From assembly GCA_910583615.1 (NCBI GenBank), contig CAJTXP010000004.1, forward strand, positions 51,873 to 115,872: DNA of 64,000 bases. The letters run 5' to 3'. Below are positions 25,794-34,000 of the stretch, in pieces. The position numbers and the translations under genes are program-made. The notes below the pieces were generated by a model. The model was not told the origin of the DNA. It worked only from the letters and a program-made list of their open reading frames with translations, and made no database searches. Every line of letters begins with the position of its first letter. Position 1 is the stretch's first letter. Source of the DNA: an uncultured Lachnospiraceae bacterium. GTDB lineage: Bacteria > Bacillota > Clostridia > Lachnospirales > Lachnospiraceae.

Positions 25794-27169
25794 CACGCGT
25801 TCATCCTCCATCCGGAAAAATATTTATTGCGGAGCGTACCCCGGATCAGCTTTCCCCAGCCCAGCGGATATCCGTCCACGCAGACCAGCTGCCAGCCGTC
25901 CCTTCCTGTACTTTCCGACGCGTCTGTTTCAATCGTCTCTCCTTTCAGGTAGCGGATGACCCGTCCGTCTGAAACCGGAAGATCGATCACGGATGTATAT
26001 TCCTCTTTCTTCAGTACCATCGCAAACGCCTGGCTCGGTTCAAATCTTTTTTTCAAAAGTTCTCCCAGGTACAGGCCGGAGCGCAGGAAACGAAGCCCCG
26101 GACAGGTTCCGATGTCCTCCGGCATCAGGAATACTTTCGTATCCTTCACCTGAATTCTGGACAGCTCCATGGGCATTTTCACATCCGAAAGGAAGGAAAG
26201 AAGCTCCTGCGGAAGTTTCTGCGTCCGTTTTTTCAGCCTGGATTCCTTTTGTACATGCGCTCCATCCTTTCCAAGAAGCGCCAGAAAATGTCCTTCACCG
26301 TCGATTTTATGCGGAAACAGCCGAACGCATTTTTCCAGCGGAAACGTACTTTTTACCAGCTCTGGCCGCCCCGGGCAGAAGCCTTCGTGCCATGGAATGT
26401 CTGCCAGATAAAAATCCGGATGTGTTTTCAGAAAATAGTCCACGCTTCCTTCATTCTCCAGTTCTGAAAACGTACAGGTAGAATACAGCATCGTCCCGCC
26501 GGGCTTTAAAAGCTCTGCCGCCTGACGGAGGATCTCCCGCTGCATCCCTGCGAATACCTGAGGCCCCTGTTTCTCCCACGCCGGAATCATATGCGGCTGT
26601 TTCCGGAACATTCCCTCTCCGGAGCAGGGTGCGTCAATAAGAATCTTATCAAAAAATTCATGAAAATACCGGTCCAGCCTGTCCCCCATCTCGCTGGTAA
26701 TCAGAATATTCGGCATTCCGAACACTTCTAGGTTCTTCAGAAGCGCCTTCGTCCGTGAGGCGCTGGCGTCATTCGCCACCAGAAGTCCTGTGTGACGAAG
26801 CCTGGCTGCCAGTTCGGTCGCCTTGCCGCCAGGCGCCGCGCACAGATCCAGTACCCGGTCTCCTTCCTCCACCGGAAGTACATTCGCCGGCGTCATCGCG
26901 CTGGGCTCCTGAATATAATAAAGTCCGGCATAATAATAGGGATGCCTGGTGGGAGCATCCTCTTCTGTATAATAATATCCATTGGAGATCCAGGGCACTT
27001 TCTTCAAAGTGCGAAACGGACAGATCCGTTCAAATTCTCCCACGGAAATCTTCGATGTATTCACCCGAAGTCCCATAAACCTTGGCTTTTCAAAGCTTGC
27101 CAGATACTCCGGAAGCTCCGTTCCCAGGATTTTTTCCATATTTTCCACAAATAACGCGGGTAATTCCAT
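25793..27169 (-). CDS. RsmF/NOL1-family rRNA cytosine-C5 methyltransferase
   Basis: 458 residues from ATG 27169 (AAAGGAACAACAG ahead). SAM site LDLCAAPGGKATELAARL, first catalytic Cys in IDAPCSGEGMFR, second in YSTCTFSELENEG, then a PUA-like/RsmF C-terminal region (PLGWGKLIRGTLRNKYF). Methylates C5 of a 16S rRNA cytosine. Length and tail favour the RsmF group over RsmB, which has an N-terminal NusB domain. Confidence 0.9.
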   Translation of the reverse strand: MELPALFVENMEKILGTELPEYLASFEKPRFMGLRVNTSKISVGEFERICPFRTLKKVPWISNGYYYTEEDAPTRHPYYYAGLYYIQEPSAMTPANVLPVEEGDRVLDLCAAPGGKATELAARLRHTGLLVANDASASRTKALLKNLEVFGMPNILITSEMGDRLDRYFHEFFDKILIDAPCSGEGMFRKQPHMIPAWEKQGPQVFAGMQREILRQAAELLKPGGTMLYSTCTFSELENEGSVDYFLKTHPDFYLADIPWHEGFCPGRPELVKSTFPLEKCVRLFPHKIDGEGHFLALLGKDGAHVQKESRLKKRTQKLPQELLSFLSDVKMPMELSRIQVKDTKVFLMPEDIGTCPGLRFLRSGLYLGELLKKRFEPSQAFAMVLKKEEYTSVIDLPVSDGRVIRYLKGETIETDASESTGRDGWQLVCVDGYPLGWGKLIRGTLRNKYFSGWRMNA

Positions 27170-27226
27170 CTGTTGTTCCTTTCTATCCGTAAAATGGGTT
27201 ACGTAACAGTATACCACATTTCCCGC

Positions 27227-27892
27227 CTAATAAGAATACGTCAATTTCGAATTTTCCAGATATTTCAGCATCCAGTACGGATTGACCGCCATCTCTTTGT
27301 CCGCTCCCAACGGCACGTACACGCCCAGGTGCAGGTGTACCGGGAACTGTCCGGTCGTTCCTTCCGGCCCGTATCCGGTATCTCCCATATATCCGAGGAT
27401 GTCTCCAGCTTCCACCGCGTCTCCTGCCTTCCACTCTCTGACATAGGAGGCCAGATGGGCATAGTAATAATAATTTCCGTTGCCGGAGCGGATTCCGATT
27501 CGGTATCCCCCCTTTTCCAGCCATCCTATCTGCTCGACCGCACCGTCTGTGATACTGACCACGGGGTAATATCCCGCCTGGTCAATTGAAGCCATGACAT
27601 CGGTTCCCTCATGGCTTCTCTTTCCGCCGTAATTCCGCTCTGCCATCCAGCTGTTTTCGAATGCAACCGTTGCCTGTTCATTGACGGAGGACTCAGGAAC
27701 CGGGAACCAGACCAGTTCTTCCCACACCAGTTCCAGCGTATCCCTGCAGATCTCAAAGCTGTTCTGTGTGTTCTGTTCGGGAAGGATCTGATTCTCCAGA
27801 AGATCTTCAAGCCAGAACAGTTCCCCCTGTACGATACAGCCAAGAAGCAGTATCACGGTCAGATAAAACGCAATCTTCCGATTTTGACTCAT
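27227..27892 (-). CDS. M23-family membrane-anchored peptidase
   Basis: 221 residues with an N-terminal signal anchor (AFYLTVILLLGCIVQGELF) and a C-terminal LytM/M23 domain: HEGTDVMA (His and Asp zinc ligands), YYYYAHLASY and VHLHLGVYVP. It should act on peptidoglycan outside the membrane. Divergent from ylbJ, so a sporulation role is possible, as for SpoIIQ-type M23 proteins, but unlike SpoIIQ the zinc site looks intact. Confidence 0.85.
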   Translation of the reverse strand: MSQNRKIAFYLTVILLLGCIVQGELFWLEDLLENQILPEQNTQNSFEICRDTLELVWEELVWFPVPESSVNEQATVAFENSWMAERNYGGKRSHEGTDVMASIDQAGYYPVVSITDGAVEQIGWLEKGGYRIGIRSGNGNYYYYAHLASYVREWKAGDAVEAGDILGYMGDTGYGPEGTTGQFPVHLHLGVYVPLGADKEMAVNPYWMLKYLENSKLTYSY

Positions 27893-27947
27893 ATTTCACC
27901 GCTTGCCCCATAAAATGTAGGGAATTAGTTCATTATATGGTGACACC

Positions 27948-28901
27948 TTGAAAAAGATACTTTTCGTTCTTCTGACTCCTGCCCTGCTCCTTCTTTTATT
28001 CACGCATCCGAACGTGATTGCTTCCGGATGCTCTCTTGGACTGAGTTTATGGTATACGGCAGTTCTTCCATCTCTTCTGCCCTTCATGATCGCTTCCAAT
28101 CTTCTGATCCGCACCGGTATGTTCCGGTATCTGAATCCGGTCTACGCACCGCTTTTGAAAAAACTGTTCCATATCTCGGATGACGGATGCTATGCAGTCC
28201 TTCTGGGATTTTTATGCGGATTTCCCATGGGTGCCAAGGTGATTGCAGACCTGGTGCGGGAGCATCACATCTCTGCAGAGGAAGGTTCTTACCTTCTTGG
28301 ATTCTGCAACAATGTCAGTCCGGCTTTTTTTCTGAATTACGTCTGCCTGCTGAAACTGGGATATCCTTCCATTCCCTGGAAGCTGGTCCTGCTGTTTTAT
28401 GGGCTGCCTGTTCTCTATGGACTGGTATCCCGTCCTTTTTATCGTTTTTCCCAGCCGGCCCTTACGCCAAAACAGACATCCTTTCATCGGCTGGATTTTC
28501 CGATGCTGGATGCCTGTATCATGGATGGATTCTCCACGATCACCCGTCTGGGCGGATACATTATGCTGTTTACCATCTTTGTTCAGTTTTTAAAGCTGCT
28601 TCCGCTCTCCGGTGTTCTGACCGCCCTGATCAGTGCAGGACTGGAGATCAGCTGCGGCATTGACCAGCTGGCAGCAGTAATAAAAAACCCGGTCTTTAAA
28701 ACCGTAACAGCCTGTGTAAGCGCCGCTCTCGGCGGGTTGTGTATCTGTGCGCAGACGCAGAGCGTTCTTGCTGAAACGCCGTTGTCCGTACGGACCTGGC
28801 TGAAAGGCCGGATTACGGTTGCTCTGCTTTTGCTTCTTCTGCTTCTGGTTCTTTCTCCGGCTGCGCAGGCTGAGGCATCAGTTCTTCACGGTTACTGGTG
28901 A
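27948..28901 (+). CDS. ylbJ: sporulation integral membrane protein YlbJ
   Basis: 317 residues, many membrane helices, with the nucleoside-recognition (Gate) domain signature: LWYTAVLPSLLPFMIASNLL, GFLCGFPMGAKVIADL, LGFCNNVSPAFFLNYVC. YlbJ is needed for cortex/coat-stage sporulation in Bacillus and is made in the mother cell. The start is TTG 27948 because the ATG ten bases upstream runs straight into a stop. The 3' end overlaps the convergent coiled-coil gene by 89 bases. Confidence 0.9.
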   Translation: MKKILFVLLTPALLLLLFTHPNVIASGCSLGLSLWYTAVLPSLLPFMIASNLLIRTGMFRYLNPVYAPLLKKLFHISDDGCYAVLLGFLCGFPMGAKVIADLVREHHISAEEGSYLLGFCNNVSPAFFLNYVCLLKLGYPSIPWKLVLLFYGLPVLYGLVSRPFYRFSQPALTPKQTSFHRLDFPMLDACIMDGFSTITRLGGYIMLFTIFVQFLKLLPLSGVLTALISAGLEISCGIDQLAAVIKNPVFKTVTACVSAALGGLCICAQTQSVLAETPLSVRTWLKGRITVALLLLLLLLVLSPAAQAEASVLHGYW

Positions 28902-29418
28902 TCGTGGTATAGATTCCCTGAAAATCATTCATCATTGCCTCATAATGGCTGTTGGACGTCTCCACCATCTTCTGTATGACATTCTGTACTTCCGCCAGCA
29001 TGTCATCCGTATACTGGATGGCTCCCAGCCGGATCTCATTGGCATCTCTGGTGGCATTGTTCAGAATCTCCTGCGCCTGCATGCCTGCCGTTTCGATGAC
29101 CTGATTCGCCTGTTCATAGGCCTGCTGCATGATCTCATGTTCATTGACCATCTCCTGATTCTGAAGATTCGCCTGTGCCACGATCGCTTCCGCCCGTTTC
29201 TGGGCGTCCGCCAGAATGGCGTCCTTGTTCGCCAGGACTTTCTGGTAGCGTTTGATCTCCTCCGGCGTCTTCATCCTGAGTTCCCGCAGCAGTTCTTCCA
29301 TCCGCTCCCGGTTTACAATGATTTTGTCTCCTGACCCGAGAAGCGGACCCTTGCATGTATCAATATAATCTTCTATTTCTTCTATAATCTGTTCTATACG
29401 GCTGTTGCTCATTTTCAT
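28813..29418 (-). CDS. DivIVA/ATPase-like coiled-coil protein
   Basis: About 201 residues, almost all alpha-helical coiled coil (KVLANKDAILADAQKRAEAI, NEHEIMQQAYEQANQVIETA), with an acidic Pro/Glu-rich tail (EKEPEAEEAKAEQP). Resembles the ATP synthase subunit B / DivIVA-like proteins common next to coaD in Clostridia; a scaffolding role is inferred. GAGGAG precedes ATGs at 29418 (4 bases) and 29412 (10 bases). Overlaps the end of ylbJ. Confidence 0.7.
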   Translation of the reverse strand: MKMSNSRIEQIIEEIEDYIDTCKGPLLGSGDKIIVNRERMEELLRELRMKTPEEIKRYQKVLANKDAILADAQKRAEAIVAQANLQNQEMVNEHEIMQQAYEQANQVIETAGMQAQEILNNATRDANEIRLGAIQYTDDMLAEVQNVIQKMVETSNSHYEAMMNDFQGIYTTITSNREELMPQPAQPEKEPEAEEAKAEQP

Positions 29419-29468
29419 CACACTCCTCTCACATTATAACGGAACTGACAGAGATTCGCAAGAACCAA

Positions 29469-29969
29469 TCAGGTTCTTCCTTTCTGCTTTGCGGCCCGCA
29501 CTCTGTCCTGCACCTTTGAAATGACAGATTCCGGCACAAACTCCCGGATATCGCCGTCGAAAAAAGCCACTTCCTTCACCGTTGTGGAACTTAAATAAGA
29601 GTATTCCAGGCTGGTTGCCAGAAACATGGTATCCAGAAGCGGATACATCTTACGGTTCGTCTGTGCCATCTGAAGCTCATATTCAAAATCAGAGATCGCA
29701 CGAAGGCCTCTTACCACGGTGGTTGCGCCTGTCTGCTTCGCAAAATCCACCAGAAGCCCCGAAAAAGACAACACCTTTATATTGGGAATCTCCTCTGTCA
29801 CCTCTTCCAGCATGCTTACGCGTTCGTCAATGGAAAACATGGGAGTTTTCCCTCCGTTATTCAGTACTCCGACGATCAGTTCATCCACCGTTTTCGCCGC
29901 ACGCTCTATAATATCCAGATGTCCCAGTGTCACCGGGTCAAAGCTGCCCGGATAAATTGCTCGAATCAT
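29469..29969 (-). CDS. coaD: phosphopantetheine adenylyltransferase
   Basis: 166 residues. Nucleotidyl-transferase motif GSFDPVTLGHLDII, VRGLRAISDFEYELQMA, and SYLSSTTVKEVA. Fourth step of CoA synthesis; also indirectly supplies phosphopantetheine for the carrier protein at 8783. GGGGGAGGACATAA ahead of the ATG. Follows rsmD by 16 bases, a common pairing. Confidence 0.96.
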   Translation of the reverse strand: MIRAIYPGSFDPVTLGHLDIIERAAKTVDELIVGVLNNGGKTPMFSIDERVSMLEEVTEEIPNIKVLSFSGLLVDFAKQTGATTVVRGLRAISDFEYELQMAQTNRKMYPLLDTMFLATSLEYSYLSSTTVKEVAFFDGDIREFVPESVISKVQDRVRAAKQKGRT

Positions 29970-29985
29970 TTATGTCCTCCCCCTG

Positions 29986-30537
29986 TCACGTTTTCTGAAG
30001 AAATACATGCTGGTTCGTTTTATATTTTTTGTATTTATACGCATGATATCCCAGCTCATAAAGCCACGAAAAATCCGTTTCCAGAGAAGCTTCCACCACG
30101 ATCACCGTGTATTCGTCGGCCAGACTGCTGTCTGACAGACAGGCAAGAACCTGCCGCTCCAGATCCTGGTCATACGGCGGGTCCATGAATATAATATCAA
30201 ACGGTTTCTGCCCTTCCATCTGGTTCAGCGCGGTCAGAACGTCGCACCTGTATACGTCTGCGCGGTCAGATGTTTTTGTAAAAATCAGATTTTCGCGGAT
30301 ACACTCTGCCGCCTTTTTGCTTTGTTCCACCAGAACCGCATGCGAAGCGCCTCTGCTGAGCGCTTCAATGGCAATTGCCCCGCTGCCGCTGAACAGATCC
30401 AGAAAGCGGCAGTCGGGCACGTCCGTCTGCAGAATATTAAACAGTGTTTCCTTTGTCTTGTCCGTGGTCGGCCGTGTATCCATTCCCTTTACAGTCTTTA
30501 ACGGCATGCTTCGTGCCGTTCCTGCTATGACTCTCAT
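29986..30537 (-). CDS. rsmD: 16S rRNA guanine-N2-966 methyltransferase
   Basis: 183 residues. MRVIAGTARSMPL start, SAM site FLDLFSGSGAIAIEALSRGA, catalytic MDPPYDQDLE. Its start overlaps the upstream fusion-gene stop by 4 bases. Confidence 0.94.
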   Translation of the reverse strand: MRVIAGTARSMPLKTVKGMDTRPTTDKTKETLFNILQTDVPDCRFLDLFSGSGAIAIEALSRGASHAVLVEQSKKAAECIRENLIFTKTSDRADVYRCDVLTALNQMEGQKPFDIIFMDPPYDQDLERQVLACLSDSSLADEYTVIVVEASLETDFSWLYELGYHAYKYKKYKTNQHVFLQKT

Positions 30538-32351
30538 CTTGTCTGTCCGTTTCCATAGATGATATATTTGCCGGAGGTCAGTGCATCAAGCCCCATGGGG
30601 CCCCTGGCATGAAGCTTCTGCGTACTGATACCGATCTCCGCGCCAAAGCCGAATTCAAATCCGTCCGTAAAACGGGTGGACGCATTCACGTACACGGCTG
30701 CCGCATCGATCTCGTTTAAAAATCTCTGCGCGTTCTCATAATCGGATGTTATGATCGACTCCGAATGTCCTGTATTATAATGATTGATATGTGCAATCGC
30801 CTCATCAAGACTGGATACCGTCTTTATGGACAGGATATAATCCAGATATTCGGTTCCCCAGTCTTCCTCAGATGCCGGAACCAGCCCTTCCGCTGCTTCC
30901 CTCGCCCGCTCGTCTCCGCGCAGTTCCACATGCTTCTCGTCAAGCCGCTCTTTTAAAAGCGGAAGGAACGCATCTGCAATCTTCTCATGTACCACAAGAG
31001 ATTCACAGGCATTGCACACGCCGATCCTCTGCGTCTTGGCATTATAGACAATATTCGCCGCCATCTCAAAATCCGCGCTTTCATCCACGTAGATGTGGCA
31101 GTTTCCCGTTCCGGTCTCGATCACGGGGATCCGGCTGTTCTCCACAACCGTACGGATCAGGCCTGCGCCTCCTCTGGGAATCAGCACGTCCACATATTGA
31201 TTCATTTTCATAAATTCCTGGACCGTCTCACGTCTGGTATCTTCAATCAGCTGAATGGCGTCCTGTGGAATCCTTTTATGCGTAAGCGCCGTGCGGATTG
31301 CCTTTACAATCGCCCGATTGGAATAATACGCATCGCTTCCGCCGCGCAGGATCACTGCATTTCCGGCTTTAAAGCACAGCGCAAAAGCATCTGCCGTTAC
31401 GTTGGGACGGGATTCATAGATGATGCCGATCACGCCAAGGGGCACTTTTTTCCGTCCAATCATCAGCCCGTTCGGTCTTGGCTTCATGGACTGCACTTCT
31501 CCTACCGGATCCGGAAGCGACGCCACCTGACGAAGCCCTTCCGCCATGTCGGCGATCCGTTCTTCATTCAGCAGAAGCCGGTCGATCAGTCCCGGGTTCA
31601 TTCCGTTTTCTCTGGCTTTTTCCACATCTCTGGCATTTTCAGCCAGAATATATCCGCTCATGTCCTTCAGCATCAAAGCTGTATGCAAAAGAGCCTCATT
31701 TTTCTCTGATGTATTCAGGATGCGCAGCACAGGCTCCGCCGTCCGGGCGCTCTTACCGATCTCTTCCAGTGATTTTCTTTTTTTCTCTTCCGGTTTCAAA
31801 ATTCTTCGTTCTGTCACGATCATTTCAGGCAGGATATCGTGATCTTCGAATGGAACTTCTTCAAAGACCTGAAATTCAAATGCCAGTGCAATATGTACAA
31901 GTCCCGGATGTTTTTCCAGATAACGGTCATAATAGCCGCCTCCGTAACCGACCCGGTGACAGCTTTCATCAAACGCCACCCCCGGCATTAAAAGCAGCCC
32001 TTCTTCCGTCTCGCAGAGCGGACGGTCCTGTTTCGGTTCCATGATTCCAAAGCTTCCGGATTCCAGATCCTCAAGACTCTCTATGTAGTAATAATGCATA
32101 ATGCCGTCTCCATCCACTCTTGGAGCAGCAACTTTCTTACCATCTGTCCATGCCTGCTGCATCAGAAGCCTGGTCTCTGCCTCCCGCTTTGCATCCACAT
32201 ATGCCAGAAGGATCTCTGCTTCCTGATAAGCCGCAAGCCCTGCGAAGCTGTCCTTGATCCGAAGACTTGCTTCATGCAGATCTTTAAGGTCCGCTTCGGC
32301 CCTGCGCTTTTTTACTTCTGCTCTGATTTCAGTTTTTTTGTTTTTTTCCAT
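30534..32351 (-). CDS. proA: 5-formyl-THF cyclo-ligase fused to glutamate-5-semialdehyde dehydrogenase
   Basis: 605 residues from ATG 32351 (GGGGGACAAAT ahead). Residues ~1-180 are a 5-formyltetrahydrofolate cyclo-ligase (MTHFS/YgfA): basic start KNKKTEIRAEVKKRR, RVGYGGGYYDRYLEKHP. Residues ~190-605 are ProA, with GVIGIIYESRPNVTADAFAL, IPRGGAGLIRTVV and catalytic Cys in RIGVCNACESLVVH. No stop or slip is seen at the join, and both halves keep their key residues. It would combine folate repair with the second step of proline synthesis; the metabolic link is unclear. Follows proB and the DUF896 gene. Confidence 0.9.
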   Translation of the reverse strand: MEKNKKTEIRAEVKKRRAEADLKDLHEASLRIKDSFAGLAAYQEAEILLAYVDAKREAETRLLMQQAWTDGKKVAAPRVDGDGIMHYYYIESLEDLESGSFGIMEPKQDRPLCETEEGLLLMPGVAFDESCHRVGYGGGYYDRYLEKHPGLVHIALAFEFQVFEEVPFEDHDILPEMIVTERRILKPEEKKRKSLEEIGKSARTAEPVLRILNTSEKNEALLHTALMLKDMSGYILAENARDVEKARENGMNPGLIDRLLLNEERIADMAEGLRQVASLPDPVGEVQSMKPRPNGLMIGRKKVPLGVIGIIYESRPNVTADAFALCFKAGNAVILRGGSDAYYSNRAIVKAIRTALTHKRIPQDAIQLIEDTRRETVQEFMKMNQYVDVLIPRGGAGLIRTVVENSRIPVIETGTGNCHIYVDESADFEMAANIVYNAKTQRIGVCNACESLVVHEKIADAFLPLLKERLDEKHVELRGDERAREAAEGLVPASEEDWGTEYLDYILSIKTVSSLDEAIAHINHYNTGHSESIITSDYENAQRFLNEIDAAAVYVNASTRFTDGFEFGFGAEIGISTQKLHARGPMGLDALTSGKYIIYGNGQTR

Positions 32352-32550
32352 ATTTGTCCCCCAGATTTGTAATGGTTCCGTCAGCTTCCCTGATATCGAT
32401 CTGATCAAGCTGACTCTTCAGGTTTCCTCTCACAGCGGCAAGAAACTCCTGCCTCAAAAGCTGCTGCTCCTTTTTCTCCGCCTCTGTCAGTCCTTCCGCT
32501 TTTGATTTGTGTGCCAGTTCATTGATTCTGGCAATCTTCCTTTCATCCAT
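32329..32550 (-). CDS. DUF896 / YnzC-family small protein
   Basis: 73 residues. The start MDERKIARINELAHKSKAEG and TEAEKKEQQLLRQEFLAAVR are the YnzC helical hairpin; a charged C-terminal tail follows. Function in Bacillus (yneA operon relative) is not settled. It overlaps proB by 8 bases and the fusion gene by 23 bases. Confidence 0.88.
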   Translation of the reverse strand: MDERKIARINELAHKSKAEGLTEAEKKEQQLLRQEFLAAVRGNLKSQLDQIDIREADGTITNLGDKYGKKQKN

Positions 32551-33421
32551 AAACTTCCTTTCTGCCTGATCCGTGTTCCGGTGCCGGAGCATCCAGATAG
32601 TCGATCAGATAAAAATTCTCAATCCGGTTTGCCCGGAACATGGTTCCGATCCGTTCTCCATCCATGATTCTGTGGATGATGCCCATATCCGATCCGTTTG
32701 CTATGATCATGTCCGCTCCTGCCGAAGTGGCGAGCCTTGCAGCTCCCAGCTTGGTAGACATGCCACCGGTTCCCACATCGCTGGACGATCCTTTTGCCAT
32801 CTTTTCAAAACGTTCGTCCACACGGTCCACATATTCAATAAATTTTGCATCTGGATTCCGGTTCGGATCATCTGTAAAAAGACCGTCAATGTCCGACAGG
32901 AGAATCAGAAGGTCCGCCTGAACCAGCGCGGAAACAACTGCCGACAGCGTGTCATTGTCCCCAAACTGAATCTCATAGGTGGAGACCGTATCATTTTCAT
33001 TCACGATGGGAATGGCGCCCATGGTCAAAAGCGTCTCAAACGTATTCCTTGCATTCTCCCGGTTGACCTCATTAACCAGTGTATTCTTGGTCATGAGGAT
33101 CTGAGATGCGGTCTGGTTATATTCCATAAAGAGCTTCTGATAGATCATCATCAGGCGGGCCTGTCCAATGGACGCGCAGGCCTGTTTGACCGCCAGCCCG
33201 GAAGGACGTTCCTTCATGCCGATGGCTTTCCGTCCCACTGCGATGGCGCCGGAGCTCACCAAGATCACTTCCTTTCCGCGGTTGTTCAGGTCCGCCAGTT
33301 CCCGGACCAGCTTTTCCATCTTGATAAAATCGATCTGCCCGGTCTCTGGATGGGTCAGAGAAGAGGTCCCTACTTTTATAACGATCCGCTTTTTATCTTT
33401 CAGTATTTTTCTAAGTGTCAT
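32543..33421 (-). CDS. proB: glutamate 5-kinase, PUA-less form
   Basis: 292 residues. Amino-acid-kinase motifs VIKVGTSSLTH, LVSSGAIAVGRKA, IVNENDTV, FGDNDTLSA, GTGGMSTKLGAARLA. It ends without the C-terminal PUA domain that E. coli ProB has, as in many Firmicutes. First step of proline synthesis. ATG 33421 has GGTGG 7 bases upstream; ATG 33427 is too close. Confidence 0.94.
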   Translation of the reverse strand: MTLRKILKDKKRIVIKVGTSSLTHPETGQIDFIKMEKLVRELADLNNRGKEVILVSSGAIAVGRKAIGMKERPSGLAVKQACASIGQARLMMIYQKLFMEYNQTASQILMTKNTLVNEVNRENARNTFETLLTMGAIPIVNENDTVSTYEIQFGDNDTLSAVVSALVQADLLILLSDIDGLFTDDPNRNPDAKFIEYVDRVDERFEKMAKGSSSDVGTGGMSTKLGAARLATSAGADMIIANGSDMGIIHRIMDGERIGTMFRANRIENFYLIDYLDAPAPEHGSGRKEVYG

Positions 33422-33521
33422 ACTCATTCCACCAGTCTGTTTCATTCCATGATGGAACATATGCCGACTGCAGATGTCCCATTCACGTATAATTTACAAC
33501 ATCCTGGCTCCAAACACAATG

Positions 33522-33941
33522 CTAACTTGTATAATTTTCAAGAAAATTATACAGTTCTTCCTCATTTCTTAAATATTTTCCGTCATGGATCTCTTCCTGC
33601 AGCCTGGCAGGAAGGATCTCCATAATCACGTCAGTGTATTCATATATCTCATCTTCCGGAAGCTGATAGACCGTCACGTAACCATCCTGGTTTCGGAGCA
33701 GGTACTCATATTCTTCCGATATGGGCTCCTCTTCTTCCGGTTCCGGCGGGAATATCTCGCGGATACTTTCCTGTGATACCTGATCCGGTCTGGTTTCAGC
33801 AGGAAGCATCTCCACCAGTTCGGTTCCTTTTTGCTCTTCCGGCGGCGTAACCGTATCCTTACGTACATACCAGAACGCTGCCGCGGCCACAACCGCCAGA
33901 GCCAGAACCGTAAGCGTGATCCCCCATGTTCTTCTGGACAT
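33522..33941 (-). CDS. exported acidic protein with BofC-like C-terminal segment
   Basis: 139 residues: N-terminal anchor (WGITLTVLALAVVAAAAFWYV), Pro/Glu-rich linker (FPPEPEEEEPISEEYEYLL), then a ~60-residue domain (DGYVTVYQLPEDEIYEYTDV). The last part resembles the C-terminal domain of BofC, a forespore protein; this is a weak assignment. The Shine-Dalgarno sequence is buried in a hairpin (33949-33986). An AT-rich inverted repeat overlaps the stop codon (about 33534-33562). Confidence 0.65.
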   Translation of the reverse strand: MSRRTWGITLTVLALAVVAAAAFWYVRKDTVTPPEEQKGTELVEMLPAETRPDQVSQESIREIFPPEPEEEEPISEEYEYLLRNQDGYVTVYQLPEDEIYEYTDVIMEILPARLQEEIHDGKYLRNEEELYNFLENYTS

Positions 33942-33948
33942 AATAAAA

Positions 33949-33986
33949 CCTCCTTTTTCCAGTTAGTATGAACTGGAAAAAAGAGG
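33949..33986 (-). promoter_or_regulatory. 16-bp hairpin sequestering a Shine-Dalgarno sequence
   Basis: On the minus strand CCTCTTTTTTCCAGTT (33986-33971) can pair over its full length, with one G-U, to AACTGGAAAAAGGAGG (33964-33949) across a six-base loop. The AAAGGAGG is the ribosome site of the gene starting at 33941. There is no following U-run, so it is not a standard terminator. Confidence 0.7.
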
Positions 33987-34000
33987 ATTATACACGGTTT

